From Bacteroidales bacterium (GTDB lineage Bacteria; Bacteroidota; Bacteroidia; Bacteroidales; Muribaculaceae): a stretch of DNA of 64,000 nt. The notes under the pieces are model-generated. The model did not search any database. It saw only the letters and a list, made by a program, of their open reading frames with translations, and was not told the origin of the DNA. The first letter of the stretch is position 1, and each line of letters starts with the position of its first letter. Made by a program: the position numbers and the translations under genes. Where the stretch lies: positions 1 to 64,000 of the forward strand of contig SFOH01000004.1 of the NCBI GenBank assembly GCA_004552485.1. The letters run 5' to 3'. This document shows positions 63,178 to 64,000 of this stretch, one piece after another.

Positions 63178-64000
63178 ATGTCTGCATCCTGCGATTCTCA
63201 GCATTATAGCTTATGTCGGCACGTGAGGCTGGCCGCGGCCTGCGTGGTGGCCGGGCTATGTGTGATGTTTTTGGGCGCTTATGCATCGGTCAGGGAACTG
63301 ACAGCTGTCAACGGGTTAACGGCAAATGAACTGGACGAAAAGGTGTGGCGTTTTGCCGGACGTGAAATGTTGGACCGGCAAGGTGGCCGGATTGTTGCGG
63401 GTGACAACTTTCACATTGAAGGCATGGCTGACAGGTGCGATTTCTATGTTTATCGCAATGACTCGGTGTTGTGGACTGGATATAACATAGGACGCTCGCT
63501 GGGCATGCTGATGGATGCGCCGGTGCCGGTTTCTCAGTCTGAGAATTTGCAAGCCGGCGCCTCTTTATCCTTTTATCAAGCCTCAGGCCAACTGAACGTA
63601 AGCACTCATATCAGGGAGACCGGCCGATGTGATTGGCGGATGCTTGGGTGTGGGGATGTAATAACAATGTCAGGTGACACAATACACAATGTCACTCTCA
63701 TGCGGCAGGTGTCCCGCGCCTTGATTCACGCCGTTGATTACGCTGACAATGACTCTGTCGAGCGTGTTGTGCACCGCTGGTATGCGCCGGGTTCACAGGT
63801 GCCTGTGGCGGTGCAGACTGAGGGCGTTCTCTATGCCTGTTATGACGATGCAATCGCTGACGTTGAGCAGGATAACGGCGAGAAGGCGGAAAAAGAAGAA
63901 ATAATCAAGTTGATTGACAATGCCCGGATAATTCAAGGAAACGGCGTAATAACCGTGGCCTTGGATGCGGCAACGGATGTTTACGCCTTTATCATGGATG
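63178..64000 (+). CDS. Unrecognised membrane-anchored protein (3' end outside window)
   Basis: An ATG at 63178 opens a frame that is uninterrupted to the window end (274 codons). The N-terminus has a short cytosolic segment and one membrane helix or signal anchor ('LAAACVVAGLCVMFLGAYASV', about residues 18-38), then a soluble, probably periplasmic region ('FHIEGMADRCDFYVYRNDSVLW', 'VTLMRQVSRALIHAVDYADND', 'DVEQDNGEKAEKEEIIKLIDN'). I recognise no family; a sensor-type extracellular domain is one possibility but cannot be supported. Codon use differs from the neighbours (frequent CGG, AGG, TTG and GGG; lower GC), as seen in weakly expressed or acquired genes. It has a good promoter. Confidence 0.75.
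   Translation, partial: MSASCDSQHYSLCRHVRLAAACVVAGLCVMFLGAYASVRELTAVNGLTANELDEKVWRFAGREMLDRQGGRIVAGDNFHIEGMADRCDFYVYRNDSVLWTGYNIGRSLGMLMDAPVPVSQSENLQAGASLSFYQASGQLNVSTHIRETGRCDWRMLGCGDVITMSGDTIHNVTLMRQVSRALIHAVDYADNDSVERVVHRWYAPGSQVPVAVQTEGVLYACYDDAIADVEQDNGEKAEKEEIIKLIDNARIIQGNGVITVALDAATDVYAFIMD

Overview
The window is a 64 kb piece of a GC-rich Bacteroidales chromosome. Several signs point to a Muribaculaceae-like gut bacterium, although the family is an inference. Nearly every operon start carries a Bacteroidales-type promoter (TTG or TTTG, 18-21 nt, TAnnTTTG), and no Shine-Dalgarno sites decide starts. Six genes or pseudogenes end in the 'VYNxSG...LPxGIYIV...KVxI' type of C-terminal domain used by the type IX secretion system (T9SS). 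A complete Na+-NQR, an exbB-exbD-exbD-tonB operon, OstA, SurA and Omp28 proteins complete a typical Bacteroidetes envelope set. I see no rRNA, tRNA, CRISPR, transposase or phage gene.

Layout. 1-3.4 kb: the 3' part of a giant secreted beta-sandwich/beta-propeller protein. 3.6-11.4 kb (minus): a thiamin operon (thiD-thiS-thiE-thiG-thiC-thiH-thiF), followed by a DEDDh exonuclease with its own promoter and a flavodoxin-fold oxidoreductase. 11.8-13.2 kb: gdhA. 13.3-17.9 kb (minus): tamB. 18.1-24.1 kb (minus): nqrABCDEF. 24.7-28.2 kb: the TonB energising operon, divergent from nqr. 28.4-29.9 kb: a flippase. 29.9-34.2 kb (minus): a Kef-type antiporter, an MgtC/SapB protein and a coiled-coil membrane protein. 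34.4-44.0 kb: envelope biogenesis genes (mltG, DUF2007, DUF389, a class A PBP, a SurA-like isomerase, OstA and a hypothetical protein). 44.4-52.4 kb: a T9SS-type amidase with starch-binding-like modules, a small stand-alone sorting-domain protein, a pullulanase and a glycosyltransferase. 52.5-56.2 kb (minus): a TlpA / outer-membrane barrel / Omp28 / cysteine-rich cargo operon. 56.7-63.0 kb: two large T9SS cargo genes with N-terminal lesions and a third, tiny remnant. 63.2-64.0 kb: the 5' part of an unrecognised membrane-anchored protein.

How the parts fit. Na+-NQR and the Exb/Ton proteins supply and transduce energy for outer-membrane transport. PBP1A, MltG, SurA, OstA and TamB build the envelope. 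The secreted genes at 0-3.4, 44-49 and 52-63 kb form a modular surface-protein family that shares a ~95-residue beta-sandwich repeat, a propeller module, an Omp28/thioredoxin-like module and the sorting domain.

The most interesting candidate system is the 52.5-60.5 kb locus. A thiol-redox operon (TlpA with WCKPC, an Omp28 lipoprotein with CTNC, and a cargo with five mature cysteines) diverges from a giant cargo gene that carries its own Omp28-like CSNC domain. That giant gene is interrupted by a single in-frame TAG codon just after its signal peptide. Other points worth checking are three genes whose -7 promoter box lies 4-5 nt before the ATG (apparently leaderless mRNAs), a thiamin operon with no visible TPP riboswitch, a TenI-ThiE fusion, and an unusual T-C-A-T flavinylation site in NqrB.
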